Shown: piece by piece, positions 17,854 to 27,014 of the stretch
How the letters are laid out: each line of letters starts with the position of its first letter
How positions within the stretch are numbered: position 1 is the stretch's first letter
Assembly (NCBI GenBank): GCA_021324395.1
Contig: JAJPJG010000043.1
Coordinates: 106,598 to 170,597, forward strand
DNA: 64,000 bases
Direction: 5' to 3'
From: Spartobacteria bacterium
GTDB taxonomy: Bacteria; Verrucomicrobiota; Verrucomicrobiia; Chthoniobacterales; Chthoniobacteraceae
Program-made: the position numbers and the translations under genes
The notes under the pieces: model-generated
Told to the model about the DNA's origin: nothing
The model's input: only the letters and a program-made list of their open reading frames with translations
The model's database searches: none

Positions 17854-18576
17854 TCACTCCGCGGCGGCGACGCAAAGGTTTTCGTCTTTTGCCCCGGCGC
17901 TATCGTGCCTGCTGGTGATGTAGGCAAACATCAGCACCCAGAAAGTCAGCGCCAGCGAGAAGAGCGGGATCTGCAAAAGCGGCGGCAGCGAATAGACCGC
18001 GCCCGTCACCGGAATCCACACGACCCACGTCGCGAGCAGCGCAGGCACAGTTCTGTTTTTGTAAAACGTCCGCGTCCAGATACGCGACATATTGTGCATG
18101 GCGTAGCGCTGATTTTTCCATTCGTAGCAAGCCATGCCGAGCGGCGCCGCGAGCACCGGATTGTAAACGAATTCGTCGAAGATCACTTTTTTCAGCACCG
18201 TCAGCGCATCGACCTGTGGCCCCCACATAACCGCCTGCAGCCGATATAGCCCGTCCACGCACAGCCCGTTCACGCTCCAGAACACCGCGAGGAACGCCAG
18301 CTCCGCGAGATCGCCGCGCTGCATTTTTCCGCCTTGGAAAATACACACGGCCAGCAACTGCGGCAGCAGCGCACCGGCGATCAGTGACGCCGCGATCGTG
18401 AACAGCACGCCGCCGTGCGCCTTCGCCTGCGCGAGCGCCGCGAACCACGGCCGCGCCGCATCGCAAAAATAATACGCCAGCACGAGCACGATCATCGCCG
18501 CCTGGATTAGCAACCCCGGCACGAGATTCGCCCGCGCCGCGCGCAGACCGATGAAGAGAGGAGTTTTTTCGTTCAC
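17854..18576 (-). CDS. Polytopic membrane protein, Mpv17/PMP22-like
   Basis: A 240-residue integral membrane protein with about five hydrophobic segments (roughly 15-37, 57-78, 92-112, 140-158 and 182-220). The middle reads [13 protein letters not shown] followed by [17 protein letters not shown], and the end has ATWVVWIPV and [10 protein letters not shown]. These resemble the eukaryotic and bacterial Mpv17/PMP22 family (D..YR.QA..FG, KV..DQ..Y.P, W.VWP). The assignment is by motif resemblance from memory and should be treated as tentative. The physiological role in bacteria is unknown. It is divergent from ilvB. Confidence 0.5.
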   Translation of the reverse strand: MNEKTPLFIGLRAARANLVPGLLIQAAMIVLVLAYYFCDAARPWFAALAQAKAHGGVLFTIAASLIAGALLPQLLAVCIFQGGKMQRGDLAELAFLAVFWSVNGLCVDGLYRLQAVMWGPQVDALTVLKKVIFDEFVYNPVLAAPLGMACYEWKNQRYAMHNMSRIWTRTFYKNRTVPALLATWVVWIPVTGAVYSLPPLLQIPLFSLALTFWVLMFAYITSRHDSAGAKDENLCVAAAE

Positions 18577-18602
18577 AAAACGCGCTGCACGCTAGCGGGG
18601 TG

Positions 18603-18630
18603 ATTGCAGAATGCAAATTGCATATTGCAG
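18603..18630. promoter_or_regulatory. Operator-like palindrome flanked by direct repeats upstream of ilvB
   Basis: The 13-base palindrome ATGCAAATTGCAT (18611-18623) is bracketed by two identical heptamers ATTGCAG (18603-18609 and 18624-18630). It lies in the divergent region between the Mpv17-like gene and ilvB, about 57 bases upstream of the ilvB -35 element. The symmetry suggests a regulator-binding site, but it may also be a dispersed short repeat. Confidence 0.35.
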
Positions 18631-18686
18631 CGGACCAGGCGCAGCCCGTCCAGCGTGGTTATGATTTTGAACCGGCGAGCTCCGGC

Positions 18687-18715
18687 TTGCGTGGAAGCGG
18701 CATCCCCGCTATAGT
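18687..18715 (+). promoter_or_regulatory. Putative promoter of ilvB
   Basis: A -35-like TTGCGT (18687-18692), a 17-base spacer and a -10-like TATAGT (18710-18715, five of six matches to TATAAT). The -10 ends 13 bases before the chosen ilvB ATG, predicting a very short 5' leader. This leaves no room for an attenuator. Confidence 0.5.
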
Positions 18716-18728
18716 CCGCGTCCCTTTT

Positions 18729-20552
18729 ATGAGCAAGAAGACCACTGCACGCAGCAAAACTTCCGCATCGAAACACGCCGCAAAGCCCGAGCGCGGCGTC
18801 GTCATGAATGGCGCGGAAATTTTAGTCGCGTGTCTCGAGCGCGAGGGCGTGGATACGATCTTTGCTTATCCGGGCGGTGCCTCGATGCACATGCACCAGG
18901 CGCTGACGAAGTCGAAAAAGATTCGCACGATTTTGCCGCGGCATGAGCAGGGCGGTGTGTTCGCAGCGGAAGGCTATGCGCGCGCGACGGGCAGGGCCGG
19001 CGTGTGCATGGCGACGAGCGGCCCGGGCGCGACGAATCTCGTGACGGGCATCGCGGACGCGTTTCTCGATTCGATTCCACTGGTGGCGATCACTGGCCAG
19101 GTGCCGCAGCACATGATCGGCAAGGGCGCGTTTCAGGAAACCGATGTGTTCGGCATGACGTTGCCGGTTGTGAAACACAACTATCTCGTGATGGACATCA
19201 ATGACATCCCGCGGATTGTTAAAGAAGCGTTTTACATCGCGCAGACCGGTCGCCCGGGGCCGGTGCTGATCGACATTCCTAAAAACATCCAGCAGGCAAA
19301 GACGCAGCCGGTTTTCCCGAGCGAAATCCACCTGCGCGGCTACGACCCGGTGAGGCACGCGGATGATCTCGAGCTCAACGAGCTGATCGGGCTGATCGAG
19401 TCGCACAAGGAGCCGATGATTTACTGCGGCGGCGGCATCATTTCCGGTGACGCGTCGGCGGAGTTGCTGGAGTTTGTCGAGCGCACGCAAATCCCCGTGG
19501 CGACGACGCTGATGGGTATCGGCGCATTTCCCGAGACGCATCCGCTTTCGCTGAAATGGCTCGGCATGCACGGCACTGTTTACGCGAACAACGCGGTGAA
19601 CGAAGCCGACCTGCTGCTCGCGATCGGCGTGCGTTTTGATGATCGCGTGACGGGCAAGATCGAGAAATTCGCCGAGCACGGAACGATCGTCCACATCGAC
19701 ATCGATAACTCGGAGATCAACAAAAACAAGGTCGTGCGGCTGCCGATTTTAAGTGACGTGAAATACGCGCTCGGCCGGCTGAATCAGCTCCTCGAAAAAG
19801 CGGGACGCAAACGCGTGAAGTCGAATTTCACACGTTTCCGGCCGTGGTTCGACAAGATCGAAGCGTGGCGTGAGAAGTATCCGTTTTCATTCAAGGACAC
19901 CGAAGACGTGATCCAGCCACAATATGCCATCCATCTGCTTCACGAGATGACCAAGGGCGAGGCGATCATCACGACCGGCGTGGGCCAGCACCAAATGTGG
20001 GCCGGCCAGCATTACGACTTTACGGAGCCGCGCACGTTTCTTACGTCGGCGGGGCTGGGTTCGATGGGCTTCGGCTATCCTGCGGCCATCGGTGCGAAAA
20101 TCGCGCGACCCGACAAACAAGTGATCGACATCGATGGCGACGGCTCGTTTTTGATGAATGTGCAGGAACTCGCGACCGCGCATATCGAAGGCATCGCTGC
20201 GAAGGTGATGATTTTAAACAATCAATACCTTGGCATGGTGGTGCAATGGGAAGACCGGTTTTATAAAAGCAACCGGGGCCATACGTTCCTCGGCGATCCC
20301 CGCGATCTCTCACGCATTTATCCTGACTACGTGAAAATGTGCGAAGGCTTCGGCGTGCCGTGCGAGCGTGTCGTGCACAAAAAAGATTTGCGCGCCGCAA
20401 TCCAGCGCATGCTCGATGCGAAGGAAACATACGTGCTCGACATCATGGTGCCTTACACCGAGCACGTGCTGCGGATGATTCCAAGCAACGCGACTTACAA
20501 AGACGTGATCATCGAGGGCCGCGAGGAACTCGAAGCGCGCAGCGGATTGTAG
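18729..20552 (+). CDS. ilvB: Acetolactate synthase large subunit
   Basis: A 607-residue thiamine-diphosphate enzyme that condenses pyruvate (or pyruvate and 2-ketobutyrate) in valine/leucine/isoleucine synthesis. The order is the pyrimidine-binding domain (about 30-190, with [15 protein letters not shown] and the catalytic-Glu region LPRHEQGG), a central FAD-type domain, and the pyrophosphate domain with the GDGSF...N ThDP motif (about 475-505). A basic N-terminal extension of about 20 residues precedes the conserved start. The ATG at 18729 is used because upstream in-frame residues are non-homologous and a promoter ends just before it. No ilvN lies beside it, and ilvC is 33 kb away at 53862. 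Confidence 0.95.
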   Translation: MSKKTTARSKTSASKHAAKPERGVVMNGAEILVACLEREGVDTIFAYPGGASMHMHQALTKSKKIRTILPRHEQGGVFAAEGYARATGRAGVCMATSGPGATNLVTGIADAFLDSIPLVAITGQVPQHMIGKGAFQETDVFGMTLPVVKHNYLVMDINDIPRIVKEAFYIAQTGRPGPVLIDIPKNIQQAKTQPVFPSEIHLRGYDPVRHADDLELNELIGLIESHKEPMIYCGGGIISGDASAELLEFVERTQIPVATTLMGIGAFPETHPLSLKWLGMHGTVYANNAVNEADLLLAIGVRFDDRVTGKIEKFAEHGTIVHIDIDNSEINKNKVVRLPILSDVKYALGRLNQLLEKAGRKRVKSNFTRFRPWFDKIEAWREKYPFSFKDTEDVIQPQYAIHLLHEMTKGEAIITTGVGQHQMWAGQHYDFTEPRTFLTSAGLGSMGFGYPAAIGAKIARPDKQVIDIDGDGSFLMNVQELATAHIEGIAAKVMILNNQYLGMVVQWEDRFYKSNRGHTFLGDPRDLSRIYPDYVKMCEGFGVPCERVVHKKDLRAAIQRMLDAKETYVLDIMVPYTEHVLRMIPSNATYKDVIIEGREELEARSGL

Positions 20553-20570
20553 CCGCGCAGCTTTCAGTTT

Positions 20571-21647
20571 GTGCTGAAGGCGCTCGATCTCTGGCTTCCG
20601 GCGTATCTACGGCGCAAACGCGAACCGAGCGCCGCTGGCAAAGTGCACGCGATGATTTGCGTGTGCGATCATTTCGAGCCATTCCACGACGCGGACAAAA
20701 CGGAAGCATTCGCGCGTGTCGAGAAATGGAAAACGGAGTTTCCGAAAATCGCGTCCGCATTTCGCGATGCAAACGGAGCGCCGCCGAAGCACACATTTTT
20801 CTATCCAGTCGAGCAATACGATGCGGACATTGTGGAGCGTATCGCGCAGCTCTGCCGCGAGACGCAATGCGAGACCGAGGTGCATCTGCATCACGACCGC
20901 GACACTGCGGAAAATTTGCGCGCAACACTTGAGCGCGGCAAAAGCGATTTGCTGCGTCACGGCTTGCTAACGCGCGATGAGAGCGGCGCGACGCGATTCG
21001 GTTTCATTCATGGAAATTGGGCGCTCGATGATTCGCACCCGGATGGCCGCCACTGCGGCGTTCGCGAGGAATTGCGCGTGCTGCGCGAGGCCGGTTGCTA
21101 CGCCGATTTCACCATGCCATCCGCGCCCGATCGCACGCAGACGCGAACAATCAACAGTGTCTACTACGCAACCGACACGCCGGCCGCGAAGTCGCACGAC
21201 ACGGGCATTCCAGCGAAATTGCGCAGCGAGCCCTGCGGCGATTTGCTGCTCGTGCAAGGGCCGCTCGGATTGAACTGGAGCTGGCGGAAATTCGGCATTT
21301 TGCCGCGAGTGGAAAACGGCGATCTCACCGCGGCAAATCCACCGACGATCGACCGGCTGAAATTGTGGATCGAGTTGCAAATCCATGTGCTGCGCCGCCC
21401 GCAATGGCTTTTCATCAAATTGCACACGCACGGCGCGCTGCCGCGCAATTCCGCGATGCTGCTCGGCGAACCGATGTGGAAATTTCATGGCGAGCTTGCG
21501 GAAGTCTCGTTGAAAAATTCGAACCTGGTTTTTCACTACGTCACCGCGCGAGAAATGGTAAACATCATTCACGCCGCGGAAGCCGGGCATTCCGGCGACC
21601 CCGGAGAGTTTCGCGATTTTCGTTACCGTTCGCTGATCCTGCGCTGA
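20571..21647 (+). CDS. Polysaccharide deacetylase-like hypothetical protein
   Basis: A 358-residue cytoplasmic protein starting at GTG. It opens with a hydrophobic DLWLPAYLR segment and CVCDHFEPFHD. A beta/alpha pattern with conserved acidic and His residues follows (FFYPVEQYD, EVHLHHDRDT, FIHGNWALD, IKLHTHGA). The DHFEP, HLHHD and KLHTH motifs are consistent with metal ligands of a NodB-like (carbohydrate esterase 4) barrel, and similar proteins occur in exopolysaccharide clusters. No substrate can be assigned. It follows ilvB by 18 bases and its TGA overlaps the ATG of the next glycosyltransferase, which ties it to polysaccharide assembly. Confidence 0.55.
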   Translation: MLKALDLWLPAYLRRKREPSAAGKVHAMICVCDHFEPFHDADKTEAFARVEKWKTEFPKIASAFRDANGAPPKHTFFYPVEQYDADIVERIAQLCRETQCETEVHLHHDRDTAENLRATLERGKSDLLRHGLLTRDESGATRFGFIHGNWALDDSHPDGRHCGVREELRVLREAGCYADFTMPSAPDRTQTRTINSVYYATDTPAAKSHDTGIPAKLRSEPCGDLLLVQGPLGLNWSWRKFGILPRVENGDLTAANPPTIDRLKLWIELQIHVLRRPQWLFIKLHTHGALPRNSAMLLGEPMWKFHGELAEVSLKNSNLVFHYVTAREMVNIIHAAEAGHSGDPGEFRDFRYRSLILR

Positions 21648-22801
21648 TGCCGAAGCTGCTTTTTGTCTCCAATCTTTTTCCCGACAAAGCGGAGCCGTAT
21701 CGCGGCCTCGATAACGCGACGCTGCTGCACCATCTGCGGGATTTTGAAACGCGCGTCATCTCGCCGCGTCCGTCGCTGCCATTTGCAAAACGCGAGCACA
21801 TTTGCCGCGAAGAAGATCGCGCGTTTCATCCGCGATACGTCGCGACAAACTACGTGCCGAAAATCGGGAGCGCGGTGAACCACCGTCTGATGTCCGCTGC
21901 ATTGCGCGGGCCGATCTGCGAGTTGCGCGAAAAATTTCCATTCGATCTCGTGCTCGCATCGTGGATCTATCCGGACGGCTGCGCGATTGCGCGACTCGCG
22001 GCGGAAATGAACTTCTCCTTTGCCGTGATCGCGCAAGGGTCTGACGTGCATCAATACCTGCGCATGCCGCTGCGCCGTCGCATCATTGTCGAATCGATGC
22101 GCAGCGCGTCCGCGATCATCACGCGCAGCGCCGAGCTTGCGCGGTTGCTCGACGAGGCCGGAATTGTGCGCGGAAAACTGCACCCGATTTACAACGGCGT
22201 TGATCTAAACACGTTTGTTTCCGCCGACCAAAAATCCGCCCGCGCGGAACTCGGCATCGATGCGGATGCATGTCTGATTTTGTTTGTCGGAAATTTTTAC
22301 GACGTAAAAAATCCGCAACTGCTCATTCGCGCTCACGCCGACCTCTGCAAAGTCGCGGCCGACCCGCGCTATCATCTCGTGTTGATCGGCGGCGGCCCGC
22401 TTGAACACGAGCTTCGCGCGCTTTCGCGCGAGTGTGGCTTTGGCGAGCTCGTGCATTTTGCCGGACGCAAATCCTCGTCGGAAGTTGCGCGTTACATGCA
22501 AGCCGCCGATGTGCTTTGTCTGCCGAGTGAAAACGAAGGCGTGCCGAATGTAATTCTTGAGGCATTCGCGAGCGGATTGCGTGTCGTTGCGAGCGGCGTC
22601 GGCGGAATTCCGGAAGTATTGCGCGAAGACTTTCTCGGGCAAACTTTTGAACGCGGCGATTTGCAGGATTTGGTTTTCGCGCTCGCGCAGATTTTTGCGA
22701 CGGAGCCGAATCGCGACGCGATTCGCAATTACGCGCTGCAATTTTCGTGGGACCGCGCGGCTGCGGCTTATTACGATGTCCTAAACAGAGCGCACGCGTG
22801 A
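21647..22801 (+). CDS. Glycosyltransferase family 4 (first of three in the cluster)
   Basis: A 384-residue GT-B fold enzyme. The N-terminal domain starts PKLLFVSNLFPD and includes the VIAQGSDV acceptor-side segment. The C-terminal domain has the sugar-nucleotide site: FVGNFYDVKNPQLLIRA, IGGGPLEHELRALS, then the E(x7)E motif region PSENEGVPNVILEAFASGLRVVASGVGG typical of GT4. The start ATG overlaps the previous stop (TGATG), and the 3' end overlaps the next gene by four bases (GTGA), so translation is probably coupled. It transfers a sugar to a growing surface polysaccharide; donor and acceptor are unknown. Confidence 0.85.
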   Translation: MPKLLFVSNLFPDKAEPYRGLDNATLLHHLRDFETRVISPRPSLPFAKREHICREEDRAFHPRYVATNYVPKIGSAVNHRLMSAALRGPICELREKFPFDLVLASWIYPDGCAIARLAAEMNFSFAVIAQGSDVHQYLRMPLRRRIIVESMRSASAIITRSAELARLLDEAGIVRGKLHPIYNGVDLNTFVSADQKSARAELGIDADACLILFVGNFYDVKNPQLLIRAHADLCKVAADPRYHLVLIGGGPLEHELRALSRECGFGELVHFAGRKSSSEVARYMQAADVLCLPSENEGVPNVILEAFASGLRVVASGVGGIPEVLREDFLGQTFERGDLQDLVFALAQIFATEPNRDAIRNYALQFSWDRAAAAYYDVLNRAHA

Positions 22802-23958
22802 AAATCCTCTACCATTTCCGCACACGCGGCACCGGAGCGGAAGCCGTGCACATTTCCGGAATCGCCCGCGCATTCGAAAAACTCGGACACACAGTTGTAT
22901 TTTCCAGTCCGACCGGCATCGATCCGCGCCGAACCGCTGGCAGCAATCCATATCGCGAACCGGCGCGCACCGGTTTCATTGCACGGCTCTCGCGACATTG
23001 CCCCGCATTCGTTTTCGAGTTGCTCGAGATCGGCTACAACATCGTTGCGTTTTTTCGCAATGGATCAATTTTACACAGCGAAAAATGTGACGCGATCTAC
23101 GAGCGGCACGCATTTTTTCTCTTCTCGACGGCGCTGCTCGCGCGGTTACGAAAAATTCCGCTGATCATCGAAGTCAACGAACTCGTCGGCGATGAGCGAG
23201 TGCGCGCGCAGCCTTTATTTAGGGGCATCACGCGGCTTTGCGACCGATTCGTTTTTTTTAACGCGCGCGTGATCGTCGTGGTTTCGCCGCATTTGAAACG
23301 TCGCATCATCTCGCAAGGCGTCGATGAACAAAAAGTGCTCGTGTTGCCAAATGCAGTCGACGCCGAAGACTGCGCGAATGTCGCTGATGGCCAGCCGATG
23401 CGTGAGCGTTTGCATCTGGAAAATTTCGTCGTAGTCGGTTTCGTCGGCTGGTTCGTGGAATGGCATCGGCTCGATTTGCTGATCGATGCCGTCGCTGCGC
23501 TTGCGTCGCAATTTCCGAAGTTGAAGCTTTTGCTAATCGGCGATGGCACTTTGCGTGAGGCGCTGGCGATGCAGGCAAAACGGACTGGCATCATCGAGCG
23601 CGTTGTTTTCGCCGGCGCAGTTCCGCACGCCGAAATTCCTGCGCACATCGCAGCCATGGACATTTGCGTCGTTCCGCACAGCAACGAATATCGCTCGCCG
23701 ATCAAACTCTTCGAATATATGGCGCAAGCGCGTGCTGTGCTCGCGCCGCGGACGGAGTCGATTGTTGCGGTGATTCGCGACGGCGAAAATGGATGCTTGT
23801 TTGAGCCGCTGTCGAGCAAGAGCCTGCGCGAGCGACTGGCGGAGTTGGCACAAAACGATGAATTGCGGAATACACTCGGCGATCAGGCGCGACAGGATGT
23901 TTTAGCAAAATATACTTGGGACAAAAACGCCGCTGCGATTTTACAAGAGCTCAGCTAG
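22798..23958 (+). CDS. Glycosyltransferase family 4 (second of three)
   Basis: A 386-residue GT4 enzyme starting at GTG inside the end of the preceding gene. It begins VKILYHFRTRGTGAEAVHI and contains a hydrophobic patch near residues 60-80 that may touch the membrane. The donor-binding half has VGFVGWFVEWHRLDLLIDAV, LLIGDGTLREAL, VPHSNEYRSPIKLFEYMAQAR and a final LAKYTWDKNA helix common in this family. It is likely another step of the same exopolysaccharide or O-antigen-like pathway. Its TAG stop shares the palindrome CTAG with the convergent small gene. Confidence 0.83.
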   Translation: MKILYHFRTRGTGAEAVHISGIARAFEKLGHTVVFSSPTGIDPRRTAGSNPYREPARTGFIARLSRHCPAFVFELLEIGYNIVAFFRNGSILHSEKCDAIYERHAFFLFSTALLARLRKIPLIIEVNELVGDERVRAQPLFRGITRLCDRFVFFNARVIVVVSPHLKRRIISQGVDEQKVLVLPNAVDAEDCANVADGQPMRERLHLENFVVVGFVGWFVEWHRLDLLIDAVAALASQFPKLKLLLIGDGTLREALAMQAKRTGIIERVVFAGAVPHAEIPAHIAAMDICVVPHSNEYRSPIKLFEYMAQARAVLAPRTESIVAVIRDGENGCLFEPLSSKSLRERLAELAQNDELRNTLGDQARQDVLAKYTWDKNAAAILQELS

Positions 23959-24203
23959 TCAGAAGGATTCGAGCCGTTCGAAACGGGGGTCAAATTCTGT
24001 TGCTCGCTTTGTTTTCTTGCGTTCGCCCTTTCCGCCGCAGCGCGCATTGAAAGCAAATGCTGCTGTGCGGCGTCGCGATTGGCTTTTGCCCGGGCGGCCG
24101 CCGCTTTCGCCTCAGCCTGTTTTTGTGCGTTCGTGTTTGATTTCGGCTCGGCAACTAACGCGGTTGTAGCGAGCAAAGTCACAAGGGCAAAAACGCGCTT
24201 CAC
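23955..24203 (-). CDS. Small exported coiled-coil-like protein
   Basis: An 82-residue protein. Residues 1-18 are a signal peptide (basic start, hydrophobic core, ending LVAEP). The rest is an Ala/Gln/Lys/Arg-rich helix without prolines for about 45 residues (Gln-Ala-Glu-Ala-Lys-type repeats), suggesting a short periplasmic coiled coil, followed by a polar tail. I recognise no family. It is convergent with the second glycosyltransferase, sharing a CTAG stop palindrome, and divergent from the sugar-phosphate transferase gene at 24376. Confidence 0.5.
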   Translation of the reverse strand: MKRVFALVTLLATTALVAEPKSNTNAQKQAEAKAAAARAKANRDAAQQHLLSMRAAAERANARKQSEQQNLTPVSNGSNPSD

Positions 24204-24375
24204 AAAAAAACGATAGCGCTGGATGGAATGGTTTCAAGCTCATGCGATTCCGTCGTTCTAAAAAAATTATTGGACATTGCTGCAAAGTTAGGCCAAAGTC
24301 TGCGACCCCAATACAACTGCTTCGGCTGTCACTGCCTAGGGAATTGGCTGCGACGTTGAAGCCGTTATCAGCCCC

Positions 24376-25863
24376 ATGAACACCAACGGTAATCTCCGTA
24401 AACACTGGCTCCACATATCGTATCACTTCGCCCTTGATGCGGTGCTGTTTTATGCCGGACTGCTGTTCGGTATCTGGTTGCGTTTCGGCGACGAATCCGC
24501 CGGGGCCATTTTTGCTAATTGGCCGTTCGTTATTTGCGGTTCCCTCATGTTTTCGGCGAGCACGTATATTTTCGGTCTTTATTCCACTCACAGCGCGAAC
24601 AAGGGCATTTTCAAGCGCGCTCTGATCCTCGCGCTTTGCGACCTTCTGGCGATTGGGTTGGTGATTGCTGTTACTTATGTTGATTTTGCCAGGCCGCTCG
24701 GACGCGGTGTCATGCTGCTCGGCGGAATTCTCAGTTACGCTTTCGCGTTTGCGCACCACGTTTTCATCCTGCATTTTCTGCGGAACTACCGCGAGCGTGT
24801 CGCTTACATCATCACGTGCAGCTTCGATGAGCTGGAAACGCGACTGTTCAATTCCTTCGGCGGTCAGCACCTCGAACTCGCCGGCGTGATCGAATACAAT
24901 GGCTACAAAGCGCAAAATTGCGCGAATGTCCTGGGCAAGGCGACGGATCTCGCCGAGATCGTCCGGCGCGAAAAAATCTCGCGCGTTCTTTGCACGAACA
25001 AAAGCTTCAGCGACGCCGCGCTTTGCCGGCAATTCTGCCAGCTTCGCTATTCGGGCGTCACCGTGATGCCGCTGATTTGTCTCTGCGAAGAAATCGACCA
25101 ATACGTGCCGATCGAGCTGCTCACCTCCGAATGGCTCCTCAATGCGAGCGGCGAGCCGCATTTGCTGTATATCAAAAAAATTAAACGACTATTTGATATT
25201 GTGGTTTCAGCGACTGGTATCGTCTTTTCGTTCCCGCTTCTACTGCTGGCGATGTTTGCGGTAAAGATCAGCTCACCCGGCCCCGTTTTTTATCGGCAGA
25301 CGCGCTGCGGACGTTTTGGTCGCCAATTCCAAATCACGAAGCTCCGCACGATGCGCACCGATGCAGAGGCAAACGGCGCGGTCTGGTGCAATGGCAACGA
25401 CGATCCGCGCATCACGCCGGTCGGACGTCTTCTGCGCAAATATCGCATCGATGAAATCCCGCAGCTTATCCACGTTTTCGCCGGCGATATGTCGTTTGTG
25501 GGCCCTCGTCCCGAGCGCCCGGAGATGATCGAAATGCTCGCGAAACAAATTCCATTTTACCATGAGCGCCTCATGGTCCAGCCCGGCATCACAGGTTGGG
25601 CGCAGGTGAATTATCCCTACGGTTCCTCGATCGACGACGCACGCCGCAAACTGGAATACGACCTCTACTACATGAAACACATGAGCCTGTTTCTCGACAT
25701 TTTCATTCTGCTCGACACTGTGCGAATCATTTTGTGCGGCGGCGTAAACCGCGGCGTGGAAAAACAATCGTCGCGCCGCGAAGCGATGGAGGAATGGCAG
25801 CGCCTCACGACGGAAACGGAAACCGCCACGACGCTCGTGCCGATCAAACTGAAATCCGCGTAG
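24376..25863 (+). CDS. Polyprenyl glycosylphosphotransferase (WcaJ/WbaP-type initiating sugar transferase)
   Basis: A 495-residue membrane enzyme. The N-terminal third has four to five hydrophobic segments, a central Rossmann-like region follows, then a membrane helix (about 270-295) leads into the bacterial sugar transferase domain. That domain has the diagnostic start PVFYRQTRCGRFGRQF, the KLRTMR segment, the DE.PQL stretch, the FVGPRPERPE motif and PGITGWAQVNYPYG. It links a sugar-1-phosphate to undecaprenyl phosphate, the first step of an exopolysaccharide or O-antigen repeat unit. Its position next to three GT4 genes supports this. No polymerase or flippase is in the window. Confidence 0.92.
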   Translation: MNTNGNLRKHWLHISYHFALDAVLFYAGLLFGIWLRFGDESAGAIFANWPFVICGSLMFSASTYIFGLYSTHSANKGIFKRALILALCDLLAIGLVIAVTYVDFARPLGRGVMLLGGILSYAFAFAHHVFILHFLRNYRERVAYIITCSFDELETRLFNSFGGQHLELAGVIEYNGYKAQNCANVLGKATDLAEIVRREKISRVLCTNKSFSDAALCRQFCQLRYSGVTVMPLICLCEEIDQYVPIELLTSEWLLNASGEPHLLYIKKIKRLFDIVVSATGIVFSFPLLLLAMFAVKISSPGPVFYRQTRCGRFGRQFQITKLRTMRTDAEANGAVWCNGNDDPRITPVGRLLRKYRIDEIPQLIHVFAGDMSFVGPRPERPEMIEMLAKQIPFYHERLMVQPGITGWAQVNYPYGSSIDDARRKLEYDLYYMKHMSLFLDIFILLDTVRIILCGGVNRGVEKQSSRREAMEEWQRLTTETETATTLVPIKLKSA

Positions 25864-25865
25864 CG

Positions 25866-27014
25866 GTGCATTCCGCAGGGCGCATTCGCCAAAAGATTCT
25901 CTTTTTTCGTCAGGGCGGCTTCTCGCATATCAACGATCGCGTCGCGGTGCAGCTTCGCGAAAAATTTCCGGATTTCGATTTCGAGCAGATCGATGTGCTC
26001 CAGGGCATCGTCAAACCGGCGCATGCAATGGTGCTGCGTAATGCACTGCAAACGCTCCTCGAATATGCGGCGGATATCGCGACATGCCGGCGAACGGCTC
26101 GCGAATGTTTTTACCGCACGCCATATTTTTTCCACGCGGTCAGACGATTGATCGCGAAAAAATTCGGCGCGAGTCGCACCGAATACGCATTTTCATTTCA
26201 AACCCAATCGCTTTACGACGCGAGCATCGATGGGTTGCCGCACTTCGTTTTAACTGACCACACGCATCTCGCGAACACGAGTTATCCGGTGTTCGATCCG
26301 ACTCACCTTTTTCCGCAGCGATGGATTGATCTCGAGCGCACGATTTACCAGCGCGCGGCGAAAACGTTCGTCATGGGCAAGCACGTTCGCGACTCGCTCA
26401 TCCGGCATTACGGTTGCCCGCCCGAACGCGCAGTGTGGGTCGGCGCAGGCGGCAATTTGCCCGAGCCGACGCAGCCGCCCGACAACGACGGATACAAAAA
26501 CAAACGCATTCTTTTTGTCGGCGTCGATTGGCAGCGCAAAGGCGGCCCGCAACTCGTCGAAGCATTCAAGCTCGTGCGTGAAAAAATCCCGGACGCGCGA
26601 CTCGCAATCGTCGGTTGCTCTCCGCAAATCGACACGCCGAACGTCGAAATCCTCGGTAAAATTCCGCTCGCTGCTGTCAGCGATCAGCTTCGCAAATCCA
26701 CGCTGCTGGCGTTACCCAGTCAAATCGAGCCGATGGGCGTGAATTTAATCGAAGCGGGTCTGCATCGGATTCCCGTCGTAGCGACATCGATCGGCGCGAT
26801 TCCGGACATGGTGCCGGAAGGCCGCAGCGGATTTCTTGTCGCGCCCAATGACATTCGCGGGCTCGCCGATGCGCTGTTAAAATTGCTCACCGATCCGCAG
26901 CTTTGCCGGGAATTGGGCGAACACGCTTACCAATTCGTTAAACAGAATTACACGTGGGATTTGGTCGGCGAACGTATCCGTAAGGAAATCGTCGCGGTCG
27001 TTCCGATTCAATAA
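25866..27014 (+). CDS. Glycosyltransferase family 4 (third of three)
   Basis: A 382-residue GT4 protein. The GTG at 25866, three bases after the sugar transferase stop, is chosen because the upstream in-frame segment overlaps that gene. Visible features are an N-terminal ILFFRQGGF segment, LTDHTHLANT, the donor site ILFVGVDWQRKGGPQLVEAF, RLAIVGCSPQ, PSQIEPMGVNLIEAGLHRIPVVAT with the second family Glu, and GAIPDMV. It belongs to the same operon as the phosphotransferase. Its stop overlaps the convergent DUF1980 gene by seven bases. Confidence 0.83.
   Translation: MHSAGRIRQKILFFRQGGFSHINDRVAVQLREKFPDFDFEQIDVLQGIVKPAHAMVLRNALQTLLEYAADIATCRRTARECFYRTPYFFHAVRRLIAKKFGASRTEYAFSFQTQSLYDASIDGLPHFVLTDHTHLANTSYPVFDPTHLFPQRWIDLERTIYQRAAKTFVMGKHVRDSLIRHYGCPPERAVWVGAGGNLPEPTQPPDNDGYKNKRILFVGVDWQRKGGPQLVEAFKLVREKIPDARLAIVGCSPQIDTPNVEILGKIPLAAVSDQLRKSTLLALPSQIEPMGVNLIEAGLHRIPVVATSIGAIPDMVPEGRSGFLVAPNDIRGLADALLKLLTDPQLCRELGEHAYQFVKQNYTWDLVGERIRKEIVAVVPIQ

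Noticed and set aside
24284..24305. A lone GTTAGGC in the region upstream of the sugar transferase gene (24204-24375)
   Set aside because: No inverse core or stem partner is nearby and the flanking genes are not cassette-like. A single seven-base box is expected by chance.
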